A stretch of DNA of 38,165 bases, taken from positions 1 to 38,165 of the forward strand of contig CALHXW010000392.1 in NCBI GenBank assembly GCA_938040325.1. Direction: 5' to 3'. This document shows positions 7,271-15,633 of this stretch, one piece after another (position 1 is the stretch's first letter; the number at the start of each line of letters is the position of its first letter). The notes beneath the pieces are model-generated. The model saw only the letters and a program-made list of their open reading frames with translations. It was not told where the DNA came from and ran no database searches. Made by a program: the position numbers and the translations under genes. The stretch comes from an uncultured bacterium (GTDB lineage: Bacteria; Myxococcota_A; UBA9042; PHBI01).

Positions 7271-9501
7271 ATCGTTCACTCACTGCATCACTGCGATCTG
7301 CAGCAGCCCTAAGGCGCCACGCGCCTGCTGCGCTTTGTCTGATGGCTCTGCTGACGAGCTGCGACTCGAGCTTCTTCGAGACCAGCCACGGCGGCGTCGA
7401 CGACGGCAATGAGGCCTTCGTTGCTGGCGATATCGAGGCTGCGCGCGCGCACTACGACGAGGCCGCCCAGGAGCTGCCCGAGCAGCCGGCGCTCAACTAC
7501 GACCGAGGGCTTGCGACGAGCGCAGTGGGCGACCACCAAGCGGCCCATGACATGCTGGTGCGCGCGCTCGACGCCAAGAGCGAGAGCATGCAGCAGCGTG
7601 TGCGTGCCGCTCTGGGACTGAACGCGGCGCGCTGGGCCCTGGCGGTCGAGAGCTCGGGCGAGGAAGGCGCCAAGGACGCAGCACTCGAGCGATGGCAGGA
7701 GGCGGTTGACCACCTTGAGTCGGCGCTGGTTCGCGACCCGACGGATGCATCATCCCGCCAGACCCTCGAGGTCGCGCTCTTACGCGTCGATCCGCCGTGC
7801 AGCAGCAAGGAAGACGGCTTTGAGCCGAACGACCGCCGCACGGAGGCAAGCGAGATCGTCGTGAAAGGCCAGGACGTTCCTGGTGCCTTGAAGGGCGCAG
7901 GAGTCTCGGAAGAAGCTCTCGACGATCGGCTGACCTGGAGCGAGCAGCTCTTCAGCTGTCCCGACAACCCTGACTGGTTCGCCGTCAACCTCTCTGGCGG
8001 GGACCGCGTCGCCGCGGAGCTCACGCGACCGGAGGGCGCCGAGGCCCTCGGAGTGAAGCTCTACGACGCATCGGGCACGCTGCTCGCTGGCGACGGTGAG
8101 ACTCCGGCCGACAAGCTCGAGTACCGGGTCCCGCGTGACGCGGGCGACGGCGTCTACTACGTGGAGGTCGTCCACACCGAGCTCGATGAGACCAAGTACG
8201 GCCTGGAGGTCGTCGTTTACCCGAGCTGTCATCGGACAGAGGACCGCTTCGAAGACAACGACACCAAGGCGGACGCCCCATTGCTGACGCCTGGCCCCCT
8301 CGACGGGCTCAAGACCTGTCCCGGCGACGAGGACTGGTACAGCGTCGACATCGGCGAGGGCGAGAGCCTCTTCGTCTTTGCGAGCGTCAAGGCAGGACCT
8401 AGCTCGGACGCCAAGGAAAGCTCTGAGGCACAACCGAAGGAGCCTGGCGCAGCACCGCCGCCGATCAACCTTGAGATTCACTCGCTGGACTCCGTCACCG
8501 AAGTGCCCGACCCCAACGCTGCTCCGCCGCCCGCACCGCCTGTCCCTGCGGCAGTCGACCCTGCGCTCCCGCCAGCCGCTACGCCTCCGGCCCCGCCAAA
8601 GCCTGCACCGCCGAAGATGGTCAGCAAGACGATTGCTGGTGAGCGCGTCTCGACCGGTGTGGCCTCCGGTCAGGGCCGGATCTCGACGTTGCTCACCCCC
8701 AAACCGGGGCGGTACGCGATCCGAGTCTGGGGCGATGGCGAGCTCGACGCGCGCTACCAGCTACAGGTCCAGGTGGTCCCGCCCTGTCCTGAGGGAGACG
8801 ATCGCTTCGAGGACAACGACATCGTGGAGGACGCGGTCGACATCGAGCAGGCGAACGCGCAGCCCGCGCCTGGCCAACCCGGCCAACCCGGCCAAGCAGG
8901 GGGCGCCCCACCGGCGGCACCACCGGGTGACGACGGCAAGATCCAGCTCTTCGCGCGGATCTGCAAGGGCGACACCGACTGGTTCAAGTACGCCAACACC
9001 GGCGAGCAGCCCGCGATCGTCTCGATCCAGTTCGAGCACGAAAAGGGTGACCTTGCCCTCGGCAGGTTCAACGCAACCGGCGATGCAGCCGACGAGACGG
9101 CGGACACGTCCAGCCAAGAGCAAAACATCGAGCGCGTCACGGTCCCGCCTCAAAAGGACGACACGCCGACCGCAGTCACGCTGCGCATCGAGGGCAAAGA
9201 CGATGCGGAGAACTTCTACATCCTGCGCGTCGATAGCCCCAAGCCGCAGCCCCAAAACAACGACCAGGACCAAGACGACAACGACGACAAGGACAAGGAC
9301 GACAAAGACAAGGACGACAAGCAGGACCCGCCAGACCAGGACAAGCAGCAGCCTCCCGAGCAGGACAAAGAGCCTGAGCCCGAGCCACGTCCACTGGAAG
9401 AGGCCCTCGACAAGCTCGACCGGAACCCGGAAAATCTCGAGGCGGCGGAGAGCGAGAAGCGTTCTCCACTGGCCAATCACAAACCGGATAAGGACTGGTG
9501 A
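7267..9501 (+). CDS. BatC-like TPR lipoprotein with PPC-type repeats and an Asp/Lys tract
   Basis: The 744-residue product starts at a GTG (GTGA overlap, GCGAGG upstream). It has a lipoprotein signal with lipobox LLTSC, Cys at residue 32. A TPR region follows (NEAFVAGDIEAARAHYDEA onward). Then come three pre-peptidase C-terminal (PPC)-like modules, marked by EDGFEPND, EDRFEDND and DDRFEDND with paired Cys and D-WF/WY motifs. Pro/Ala-rich linkers separate them. Near the C terminus is a tract of DDKDKD repeats, then EEALDKLDRNPENLEAAE and a final KDW, as seen at the end of BatB/BatC TPR proteins. It occupies the BatC position. It is probably anchored in a membrane facing the periplasm. The PPC modules and acidic tract are additions to the usual BatC design. 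Confidence 0.85.
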   Translation: MNRSLTASLRSAAALRRHAPAALCLMALLTSCDSSFFETSHGGVDDGNEAFVAGDIEAARAHYDEAAQELPEQPALNYDRGLATSAVGDHQAAHDMLVRALDAKSESMQQRVRAALGLNAARWALAVESSGEEGAKDAALERWQEAVDHLESALVRDPTDASSRQTLEVALLRVDPPCSSKEDGFEPNDRRTEASEIVVKGQDVPGALKGAGVSEEALDDRLTWSEQLFSCPDNPDWFAVNLSGGDRVAAELTRPEGAEALGVKLYDASGTLLAGDGETPADKLEYRVPRDAGDGVYYVEVVHTELDETKYGLEVVVYPSCHRTEDRFEDNDTKADAPLLTPGPLDGLKTCPGDEDWYSVDIGEGESLFVFASVKAGPSSDAKESSEAQPKEPGAAPPPINLEIHSLDSVTEVPDPNAAPPPAPPVPAAVDPALPPAATPPAPPKPAPPKMVSKTIAGERVSTGVASGQGRISTLLTPKPGRYAIRVWGDGELDARYQLQVQVVPPCPEGDDRFEDNDIVEDAVDIEQANAQPAPGQPGQPGQAGGAPPAAPPGDDGKIQLFARICKGDTDWFKYANTGEQPAIVSIQFEHEKGDLALGRFNATGDAADETADTSSQEQNIERVTVPPQKDDTPTAVTLRIEGKDDAENFYILRVDSPKPQPQNNDQDQDDNDDKDKDDKDKDDKQDPPDQDKQQPPEQDKEPEPEPRPLEEALDKLDRNPENLEAAESEKRSPLANHKPDKDW

Positions 9502-11375
9502 GCCGGGTGAGCCGAGCTGGAGCCAAGGCTGACGGCCACTTGGGGCCGAAGAGCACCCTCGTCGAGCACTCGATGCGCCTCGCGTGTGCGATGGCCGCCG
9601 TCGCGCTTGCCTTCGTCGCGCTGTGCGTCGCAGTGCCTGCCCAAGCGCACGCACAGTCTGCCCGTGTGACCGTCAAGGCTGACCGCACAGCCATCGACGT
9701 CTCGGGAGAGGTGCTGGTCACCGTTCGGATGGAAGGGAAGTTCAGCAACCACCAGACTCCAAACCTCGACGACTTCGAGGTGTTAGGGCAGCAGCGAACG
9801 CAGATGTTTGATGGCCGAGGGTCGAGCGTGGTCCTTCAGCTCACGCTGCGTCCGAAGCGGGCCGGGACGCTGACGATTGGGCCCGCAAAGCTCTTTCAGG
9901 GCGGCCGGCTTGTGGCGAAGTCTGACCCCGTCGCGATCAAGGCAACCAAGCCGCGTCCGCCCGAGCCCGTGTCTGCGGCGGAGGCACGGCAGCGCTTTCA
10001 ACAGCCCAAGGGCAACCTGTCGCTGCACGCGAGCGTCAAGCGCGACAGCTACTACATCGGCGAGGCGTTCCCGATCGTGTGGCAGCTCGTCGCCAAGCCG
10101 AAGGTCCGGATCACAAGCCTCGAGATGGCGGATCGCCCGCGGCTCGACGGTCTGTTAGTCGAAGATATCCGCGCCCCCACCGCGCAGTTCGACGTTCAGC
10201 AACGACGACTCGGACGCAAGAACTACAACGTGGTCACGGTTGCAGAGATGCTCGCGACCCCGCTGGAGGTCGGGCCGGTGCTCATCGACATGAGCTCCGC
10301 GCGCGTGGGCGTCGCCGACTCTCAACGTCGGTCGTTCCTGCAGTCCAGTCGCCGCACGGCCGTGAAGTCGCAGCCGTTCATGATCACGATCAAGCCGTTG
10401 CCCACCGAAGGCAAACCCGAGGGCTTCAGCAACAGCAACATCGGCGTGTTCTCGATTGCGACGGCACTCAAGGACGAGCACGGCCAGCAACCGCAAGAGC
10501 TCCGAACGGGTCAGCGGATGATCCTCACCCTCGACGTCCGCGGACGCGGCAACCTCCTCGGCATCAAGGCGCCAAAGCTCGCGTCAGACGACAACTTTGA
10601 CGTCCAAGAGCTGCCAGGAATCGACAAAGACAAAGTCGTCAAAGACAGCCGAGGCGTCACAGGGCTGCGGACATTCCAGTACATCCTCACCGCAGTCACG
10701 CCAGGGACCCACGAGGTGCCGACGGTCCGCTTCGACTACTTCAATCCGGAGCGCGGCCGGTACGAGCAGCGTGTCCAAAAAGGCCCGACGGTGAAGGTGA
10801 CCGGCAATGCGATCAGCGGCGACAAGTCGTCGGCGGAGCTGACCGGCGAGGATGTCGGCCCGATCATCACAGGCGTCACGCTAGACTCCGGCTCAAGCAG
10901 CACGCTGCCAAGAAGCTGGTGGTACTGGCTTGCTTTGGGCGTGCCGGCGTTGCTCTTCGTCTTGGTTGAAGTACGCCACCGCCTTCAAAGCCGCGATGCC
11001 AACGACCCGCTGAGACGACGGTCGAGGTCGGCGTTTCCCAACGCCAAAAAGCGCCTGAAGGCTGCTGAGCGGGCACAACAGGACGGTCTCGTGAAGGACT
11101 TCTACGGCCAGATCGGACGCACCCTGACCGGCTACCTCGAAGAGCGCGCCAACATCCCCGCGACCGGGATGACTCACGACCAAGTGCGCGCTGCGTGCTC
11201 TGAGGCCGGCTACCCGGCGGCGCTGGTCGATGCCGTCGTCGTCGAGATGGAAAACTGCGACTTCGCACGATTTGCGCCGTCAGGCTCGTCCGGAGACAAG
11301 CTGAGGGCAACGCTTGAGCGCACCGACGAGCTGCTCAAGAAGCTCGACGCTGTCACTCCGAAGAGGCGCCCATGA
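9498..11375 (+). CDS. batD: BatD family protein
   Basis: The 625-residue product has a signal sequence (hydrophobic stretch MAAVALAFVALCVAVPAQAHA), repeated immunoglobulin-like beta domains of the BatD (oxygen tolerance) family starting at SARVTVKADRTAIDVSGEVLVTV, a membrane helix around SWWYWLALGVPALLFVLVEV, and a cytosolic helical tail with GYLEERANIPATGMTHDQV. BatD is the periplasmic-facing partner of BatA/BatB in Bat complexes. The GTG at 9498 overlaps the previous stop by 4 nt like its neighbours, but leaves 25 residues before the hydrophobic signal. ATG at 9573 gives a more compact signal peptide and is a real alternative. Confidence 0.9.
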   Translation: MSRVSRAGAKADGHLGPKSTLVEHSMRLACAMAAVALAFVALCVAVPAQAHAQSARVTVKADRTAIDVSGEVLVTVRMEGKFSNHQTPNLDDFEVLGQQRTQMFDGRGSSVVLQLTLRPKRAGTLTIGPAKLFQGGRLVAKSDPVAIKATKPRPPEPVSAAEARQRFQQPKGNLSLHASVKRDSYYIGEAFPIVWQLVAKPKVRITSLEMADRPRLDGLLVEDIRAPTAQFDVQQRRLGRKNYNVVTVAEMLATPLEVGPVLIDMSSARVGVADSQRRSFLQSSRRTAVKSQPFMITIKPLPTEGKPEGFSNSNIGVFSIATALKDEHGQQPQELRTGQRMILTLDVRGRGNLLGIKAPKLASDDNFDVQELPGIDKDKVVKDSRGVTGLRTFQYILTAVTPGTHEVPTVRFDYFNPERGRYEQRVQKGPTVKVTGNAISGDKSSAELTGEDVGPIITGVTLDSGSSSTLPRSWWYWLALGVPALLFVLVEVRHRLQSRDANDPLRRRSRSAFPNAKKRLKAAERAQQDGLVKDFYGQIGRTLTGYLEERANIPATGMTHDQVRAACSEAGYPAALVDAVVVEMENCDFARFAPSGSSGDKLRATLERTDELLKKLDAVTPKRRP

Positions 11376-12214
11376 GTGCAACATCCACCAGGACGCTCCG
11401 TCGCCACCGAGGGCTTTCGCGCTGTGGTCAGCTTGTCCGCTCGCTCGGCGCCGCCATCGGCATCCTCATTGCGTTGTTCGCGGCCCAGCCTGAGGCGCAC
11501 GCGCAGGCAACGGATGCGCTCTTTGCCCAAGGTAACGACGACTACATCAAGGGGCGCTATCAAGAAGCCGCGCGGGCTTACACGGAGCTGGTCGAGCAAC
11601 ACCAGGTGAGCGATCCGACGCTCTTTCACAACCTCGGCAACGCCCACTTCAAGAGCGGTCAGTATGGGCGTGCGATTCTCTACTATCGGCGCGCCATCGC
11701 CGGGGCTGGCGGCCAGCTCAAGCAAGCGGTCGAGCGCAACCTCGATGCGACACGCAGGACGCTCCAGTCCCGCTATCGGTCCGATGCAGACGGCAGCCAG
11801 TTCATCTACGCCGAGCCAGGCGGATTCTTGCACAAGGTGACCCACGTGCTGTCGCCGACGGCACTGGCGATCGTGTTCGCGGCGCTATGGACGCTGTGGC
11901 TTGCGGTCCTCATCGCGAAGCGCGTCACCAATGCCGGTGGATGGGGCAGAGCCGCCCTGCCCCTCGGGATCCTTGCCGTCATCTTCGGCGCGCTGCTTTG
12001 GGGACAGATGTACCTCGACGGTAACTCAGTCCGCGGCGTGGTCGTGGCGGCCGACGCGAAAGTTCGGGTCGCGCGCCACGAGTCAGCTGAAGGCAAGATG
12101 CTGCCCGAGGGCATGGAAGTGCTGATCGTGGATCAGTCCGACGACTGGACTCAGGTTGAGCTCGCGACAGGCGGGCGCGGTTGGGTCGAGAGCTCAGCGG
12201 TCGAGCAGATCTAG
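11372..12214 (+). CDS. batE: BatE-type protein: TPR, two TM helices, SH3-like domain
   Basis: The 280-residue product has a signal sequence ending near AQPEAHAQA, two TPR units (LFAQGNDDYIKGRYQEAARAY and LFHNLGNAHFKSGQYGRA), two membrane helices (about residues 160-178 and 190-212), and a C-terminal bacterial SH3 fold (VRVARHESAEGKMLPEG to RGWVESSAVEQI). This layout is that of BatE-like proteins, which close many Bat operons. The ATG overlaps the batD stop (ATGA), with GAGG a few bases upstream. It is the last gene of the operon; its TAG stop lies in a CTAG that begins an apparent remnant of the inverted-repeat element. Confidence 0.87.
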   Translation: MSATSTRTLRRHRGLSRCGQLVRSLGAAIGILIALFAAQPEAHAQATDALFAQGNDDYIKGRYQEAARAYTELVEQHQVSDPTLFHNLGNAHFKSGQYGRAILYYRRAIAGAGGQLKQAVERNLDATRRTLQSRYRSDADGSQFIYAEPGGFLHKVTHVLSPTALAIVFAALWTLWLAVLIAKRVTNAGGWGRAALPLGILAVIFGALLWGQMYLDGNSVRGVVVAADAKVRVARHESAEGKMLPEGMEVLIVDQSDDWTQVELATGGRGWVESSAVEQI

Positions 12215-12265
12215 CCCCAAACGCCGCTCGCAAGCAGCCCGGCTCGAAAATGGCGCCTGTTCCGT
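12211..12265. repeat. Probable remnant of the CTAG inverted-repeat element
   Basis: CTAG here includes the stop codon of the BatE-type gene and is followed by CCCCAAACGCCGCTC, a shortened form of the element's left end. About 27 bp later, GGCTCGAAAATGGCGCCTGTT closely follows the right arm of the complete copy (CGCTCGAAAACAGCGCTTGTT). The two ends could thus be a copy that lost its centre. It lies in the 95-bp gap between two convergent genes, where it may also help stop transcription. Confidence 0.45.
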
Positions 12266-12309
12266 TCGGGCGAGTTTGCCGCCAAGTTCCGGACCCAACA
12301 CGCTACGCA

Positions 12310-13071
12310 CTACGACGCGTCGTCGTCACCCGTTGCCGGGGCGTCGCCCTTGGCAGCGTCTGCGGTCTCTCCGCCCGACTCTGCCCGCGCTGGTTTGCGC
12401 TTTCGGCGTCGGCGTCGCTTCTTCTTGGCGACCGTCGGTGCCGCCGGAGCATCCACAGTCAGCTCAACGGCAATCCCGGCCCCAGATGTCAGCTGGGCAA
12501 GCACCGACGCACGCGAGAGCGGGTCAGCGCGCAAGAGCGTCGCAAAGCGGCCCACGCGTGAGGCATCTGAGAACGGGCCCGTGCCGGCGATGACACGCCG
12601 CTGGCACTCGCCGGCGTCTTCAAGTTCGAGGTCGCGCCCCAGGCGCGTGCCGCCATCGACGAGCCCGACGACGACGGGCAGAGCTGGATCCGCCGGCAGC
12701 CGTCGCTCGCGGGCAACCGATGTCGCGTCAAGCTGTCGCGGCGTGACCGGAAGTAGCTTTCCGCCGCGTGCCTCGACGGTCTTGAGCAGCGCCTCGATGC
12801 CGCTCCCGAGGTCGAGCTCAGCGGCGATGTGCTCGGGCGTCTCGATCGAGAGCATGCGGACACCGTCCACTTCGAACTCGCGGCCCCAATACAGCGCGAC
12901 ACCGACCTCTTCCCCGAGAGCGGTGAGTGCCTCTGGGTCGGGAGCCTCCTCGAACGCAGGTCCCACCAGCACAACCGCATCGAGGCGCGCTTGCTGTGCG
13001 TGATGGATCGCCACTTCGAACGTGGCGGGGTCGTAGGTGACATAAGGGTCGACAAGGCAGGGACGCGTCAT
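12310..13071 (-). CDS. PHP-like domain protein with missing metal ligands and basic tail
   Basis: The 253-residue product opens with PCLVDPYVTYDPATFEVAI then HHAQQARLDAVVLVG. This follows the shape of PHP phosphoesterases (DLHVHT, then a helix, then GLDAIAITDH), and VALYWGREFEVDGVRMLSI matches the next strand (PGIEV-T-GH). The HxH pair and the TDH motif are absent, so it is unlikely to be a normal metal-dependent phosphoesterase. The C-terminal 50 residues are disordered, with a KKKRRRRRKRKPAR run that may bind nucleic acid and then an acidic tail. There is no ribosome binding site before the ATG: a pyrimidine run (CCTCCCCCC) sits there instead, so translation may be leaderless. It is convergent with the Bat operon. 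Confidence 0.72.
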   Translation of the reverse strand: MTRPCLVDPYVTYDPATFEVAIHHAQQARLDAVVLVGPAFEEAPDPEALTALGEEVGVALYWGREFEVDGVRMLSIETPEHIAAELDLGSGIEALLKTVEARGGKLLPVTPRQLDATSVARERRLPADPALPVVVGLVDGGTRLGRDLELEDAGECQRRVIAGTGPFSDASRVGRFATLLRADPLSRASVLAQLTSGAGIAVELTVDAPAAPTVAKKKRRRRRKRKPARAESGGETADAAKGDAPATGDDDAS

Positions 13072-13083
13072 GGGGGGAGGCTA

Positions 13084-13112
13084 CTACGATGGGACGGTGA
13101 GTGGTACGTCAA
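13084..13112 (-). promoter_or_regulatory. Candidate promoter for the PHP-like gene
   Basis: On the minus strand TTGACG (13107-13112) is followed after exactly 17 bp by TCGTAG (13084-13089). The -35 is good and the -10 weak. A start about 7 nt beyond would fall a few bases from the ATG at 13071, which fits the lack of a ribosome binding site there and suggests a leaderless transcript. Confidence 0.35.
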
Positions 13113-13310
13113 TCGCGGCAACGCACGGCAGCCTAGGCCAGGCACGCGTCGAGCCAAGAATGCACAGCAGCCAGCGTTCGTCGCTCAGGCCCTTCAACGC
13201 CGGTTGCCTGCACGCTCGCCAGCCGCCGAACCGCTGACCGGTGCCACCTATCGTGTCTTCGAACATCGCCCGGGGTTTCCGCCGCGCGGCGGTGAGGGTA
13301 TAGAGGGAGG

Positions 13311-13979
13311 GTGATTAGACTCCTCGTCGTTGCGATCCTCTCGCTGTCCACTCTCGGTGCGTCGGCAGCCTTGGCACAGAGTCAGACGCTGCTCGAAGAG
13401 CGTCAGCGGCTGCCGGCCGGTTCCGGCTGGCTGGAGGTCCGCACGGGTGTCTCGTTTGGTGACTCGGCAACCATTGACCAGACCCTCGCGATCACTGGTA
13501 AGGATGACCCCGCTGCCGTTTTTGGGATCGGGCTCCACTACCGGACGGCACGGCTCGACTTCGGCGCGATCTTCGAGCACGCCGGCAGCTTCCGATTCGC
13601 GGGACTTGAGACACTTCGCCGTGTTGGCGGACAGTTTCGAGCAGCTGCGAGTCTTCGCTGGCGCTACATCGAAGAGGCATGGGGCGCCCTCTTTCTTCGG
13701 CTGAGCCCAGGCCTCATGGTCTTCAGCCACTCCGATGAGCTGCGCTTTCAGGTCGCAAACCTGACGGCCAACGCGGACTTCCGGGACGTCGACACCCACA
13801 ACGTGGGTTTTTCCCTCGGGTTCGACTTCGGTGCGGTCATCTACATCACCGACATGGTCGGCGTGTCGCTGCACCTCGACATTGTCGCTGGCACAAGCTC
13901 GATCGGCGGGCTCGGCCAGGACTTCGACTACAGCGTGGTTCGAGGCCTCTTCACGGCCGGCCTCGAGTGGCGCATGTAG
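13311..13979 (+). CDS. Predicted outer-membrane beta-barrel protein
   Basis: The 222-residue product has a clear signal peptide (VIRLLVVAILSLSTLGASAALAQS) and then alternating hydrophobic/polar stretches typical of barrel strands, such as GWLEVRTGVSFG, AAVFGIGLHYRTARLDFGAIF, HNVGFSLGFDFGAVIY, GVSLHLDIVAG and a final LFTAGLEWRM. The last residue is Met, not the usual aromatic. I do not recognise a named family. The start is GTG with AGGG/GAGG just upstream (13303-13310). It stands alone between a divergent PHP-like gene and the cbs gene downstream. A soluble secreted beta protein is the alternative. Confidence 0.7.
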   Translation: MIRLLVVAILSLSTLGASAALAQSQTLLEERQRLPAGSGWLEVRTGVSFGDSATIDQTLAITGKDDPAAVFGIGLHYRTARLDFGAIFEHAGSFRFAGLETLRRVGGQFRAAASLRWRYIEEAWGALFLRLSPGLMVFSHSDELRFQVANLTANADFRDVDTHNVGFSLGFDFGAVIYITDMVGVSLHLDIVAGTSSIGGLGQDFDYSVVRGLFTAGLEWRM

Positions 13980-14064
13980 CCGCGGCGCAGTGACGCAAAG
14001 AGCGGTTCGCGGTACGGTGCCGCGCTGAGATAGACACGACAGAGCAGCCGGTAGCGGGAAGACC

Positions 14065-15453
14065 ATGAGCACACCTCTAATGAAAGGCGCCAAGCACAAC
14101 GTAATCGACGCGGTCGGCGACACGCCGATCGTCCGCCTGAACAAGGTGGCAGACCACGTGCAGGCCTCGATCTACGCCAAACTCGAGTACCTCAACCCCG
14201 GCGGCAGCGTGAAGGATCGCCCAGCGATCCAGATCATCGAAGATGCTGAGAAGGAAGGGCGTCTCCAGCCTGGCGGCACCATCGTTGAGGCCACGTCCGG
14301 CAACACCGGCATGGGACTGGCGATGGTGGCGGCCGTCCGCGGCTACAAGACGATCTTCGTCATGCCCGACAAGATGAGTGAAGAGAAGATGGCTGCCCTT
14401 CGCGCCTTCGGCTCAAAGGTCGTCGTTTGCCCCACCAACGTCGAGCCCGACGACCCGAGAAGCTACTACTGCGTGGCGCGACGGCTCGCCGAAGAAGCTC
14501 CAATGGGGATGCTGGCCAACCAGTACCACAACCCGTCCAACCCGAAGGCCCATCTGCTCTCGACCGGCCCAGAGATCTGGGAGCAAACAGGCGGCGAGAT
14601 CGACGTGCTTGTCACGTCGATGGGCACGGGCGGCACGATCAGCGGGATTGGCAAGTACCTCAAAGAGAAGAAGCCGTCCCTTAAAGTGGTGGGCGTCGAT
14701 CCGATCGGCAGCATCTACTACGACTACTTCCGAACTGGACGCATGACGACCGCTCATACGTACCGGGTCGAGGGTTTCGGCGAAGACTTCCTGCCCAGCA
14801 CCATGAACTTCGATGTCGTCGACGAGGTCATACGCGTCTCCGACAAAGACTGCTTCCAGTGGACAAGGCGAATTGTCCGCGAAGAAGGACTCTACACGGG
14901 CGGCTCGGCCGGCGGGACAATCTGCGCGGCTGTGAAGTACGCCGAGCGAACCCAGCGCAAAGAGAACATTGTCTGCATCCTGCCCGACTCGGCCGTTCGC
15001 TATCTCTCAAAGATCTTCAACGACACGTGGATGCGCGAGGGCGGCTTCCTCGAGCCTGACATTGGTGAAGAGCGCGTTCAGGACGTGCTAGCACGCCAAA
15101 ACCGTGCGCTCATCTCGGCGACCCGTGGCGACACCTTCGAGCACGTCGTCGGTCGGATGAAGGAGTTCGGCATCAGCCAGCTGCCGGTTCTGGAAGACGG
15201 ACGAATGCTTGGCCTGATCTCCGAGGTGGACCTCCTCAACGCCATGCTCGAGCGACGCGCGCAGCCCGACACGCCGGTCGACGGCTTCATGACCTCGGAT
15301 TTTGCACTCGTGGAGGCGCAGAACCGGACCGGTCTGCTCAGCCAGATCTTCAAGCAAAACAAGGTCGTCGTCATCGAAGATGGCGGCAAGGTCGTGGGCA
15401 TCCTCACCAAGATCGACTTCATCGACTGGATCAGCTCGCGCATCAACTCGTAG
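14065..15453 (+). CDS. cbs: Cystathionine beta-synthase with C-terminal CBS domains
   Basis: The 462-residue product is a PLP enzyme of the cysteine synthase superfamily. It has the PLP lysine in NPGGSVKDR (Lys50), the substrate loop TSGNTG (77-82), the phosphate loop GTGGT (187-191) and GSAGG further on. Two CBS motifs follow from about residue 340 (ISQLPVLEDGRMLGLISEVDLL and KVVVIEDGGKVVGILTKIDF). This matches bacterial cystathionine beta-synthases, which join serine and homocysteine in transsulfuration; a CBS-bearing cysteine synthase is possible, but domain order and length favour cystathionine beta-synthase. The N-terminal heme domain of animal enzymes is absent. The ATG has GGGAAG upstream. 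An Rrf2 regulator lies two genes downstream. Confidence 0.9.
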   Translation: MSTPLMKGAKHNVIDAVGDTPIVRLNKVADHVQASIYAKLEYLNPGGSVKDRPAIQIIEDAEKEGRLQPGGTIVEATSGNTGMGLAMVAAVRGYKTIFVMPDKMSEEKMAALRAFGSKVVVCPTNVEPDDPRSYYCVARRLAEEAPMGMLANQYHNPSNPKAHLLSTGPEIWEQTGGEIDVLVTSMGTGGTISGIGKYLKEKKPSLKVVGVDPIGSIYYDYFRTGRMTTAHTYRVEGFGEDFLPSTMNFDVVDEVIRVSDKDCFQWTRRIVREEGLYTGGSAGGTICAAVKYAERTQRKENIVCILPDSAVRYLSKIFNDTWMREGGFLEPDIGEERVQDVLARQNRALISATRGDTFEHVVGRMKEFGISQLPVLEDGRMLGLISEVDLLNAMLERRAQPDTPVDGFMTSDFALVEAQNRTGLLSQIFKQNKVVVIEDGGKVVGILTKIDFIDWISSRINS

Positions 15454-15633
15454 CCGCAGAGGGACAAGCATCCGGATGACTTTGCGATGTGCAGCAGTGC
15501 CGCGACTCTCTGAAGCTCAGGCCATCCTGGCTCGCCCACTCTGGCTGTGCGCGGCCCCAATGGCCGCCGGTACGCCGGTGCTGCGCCCTCTCACACCGAC
15601 TGGCCCACCCAAGGCCCGAACAGAGCGCCCACT

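Noticed and set aside
8378..9532. A 384-residue Arg/Ser/Thr-rich plus-strand frame
   Set aside because: It is an out-of-frame reading of the PPC lipoprotein gene with no family features.
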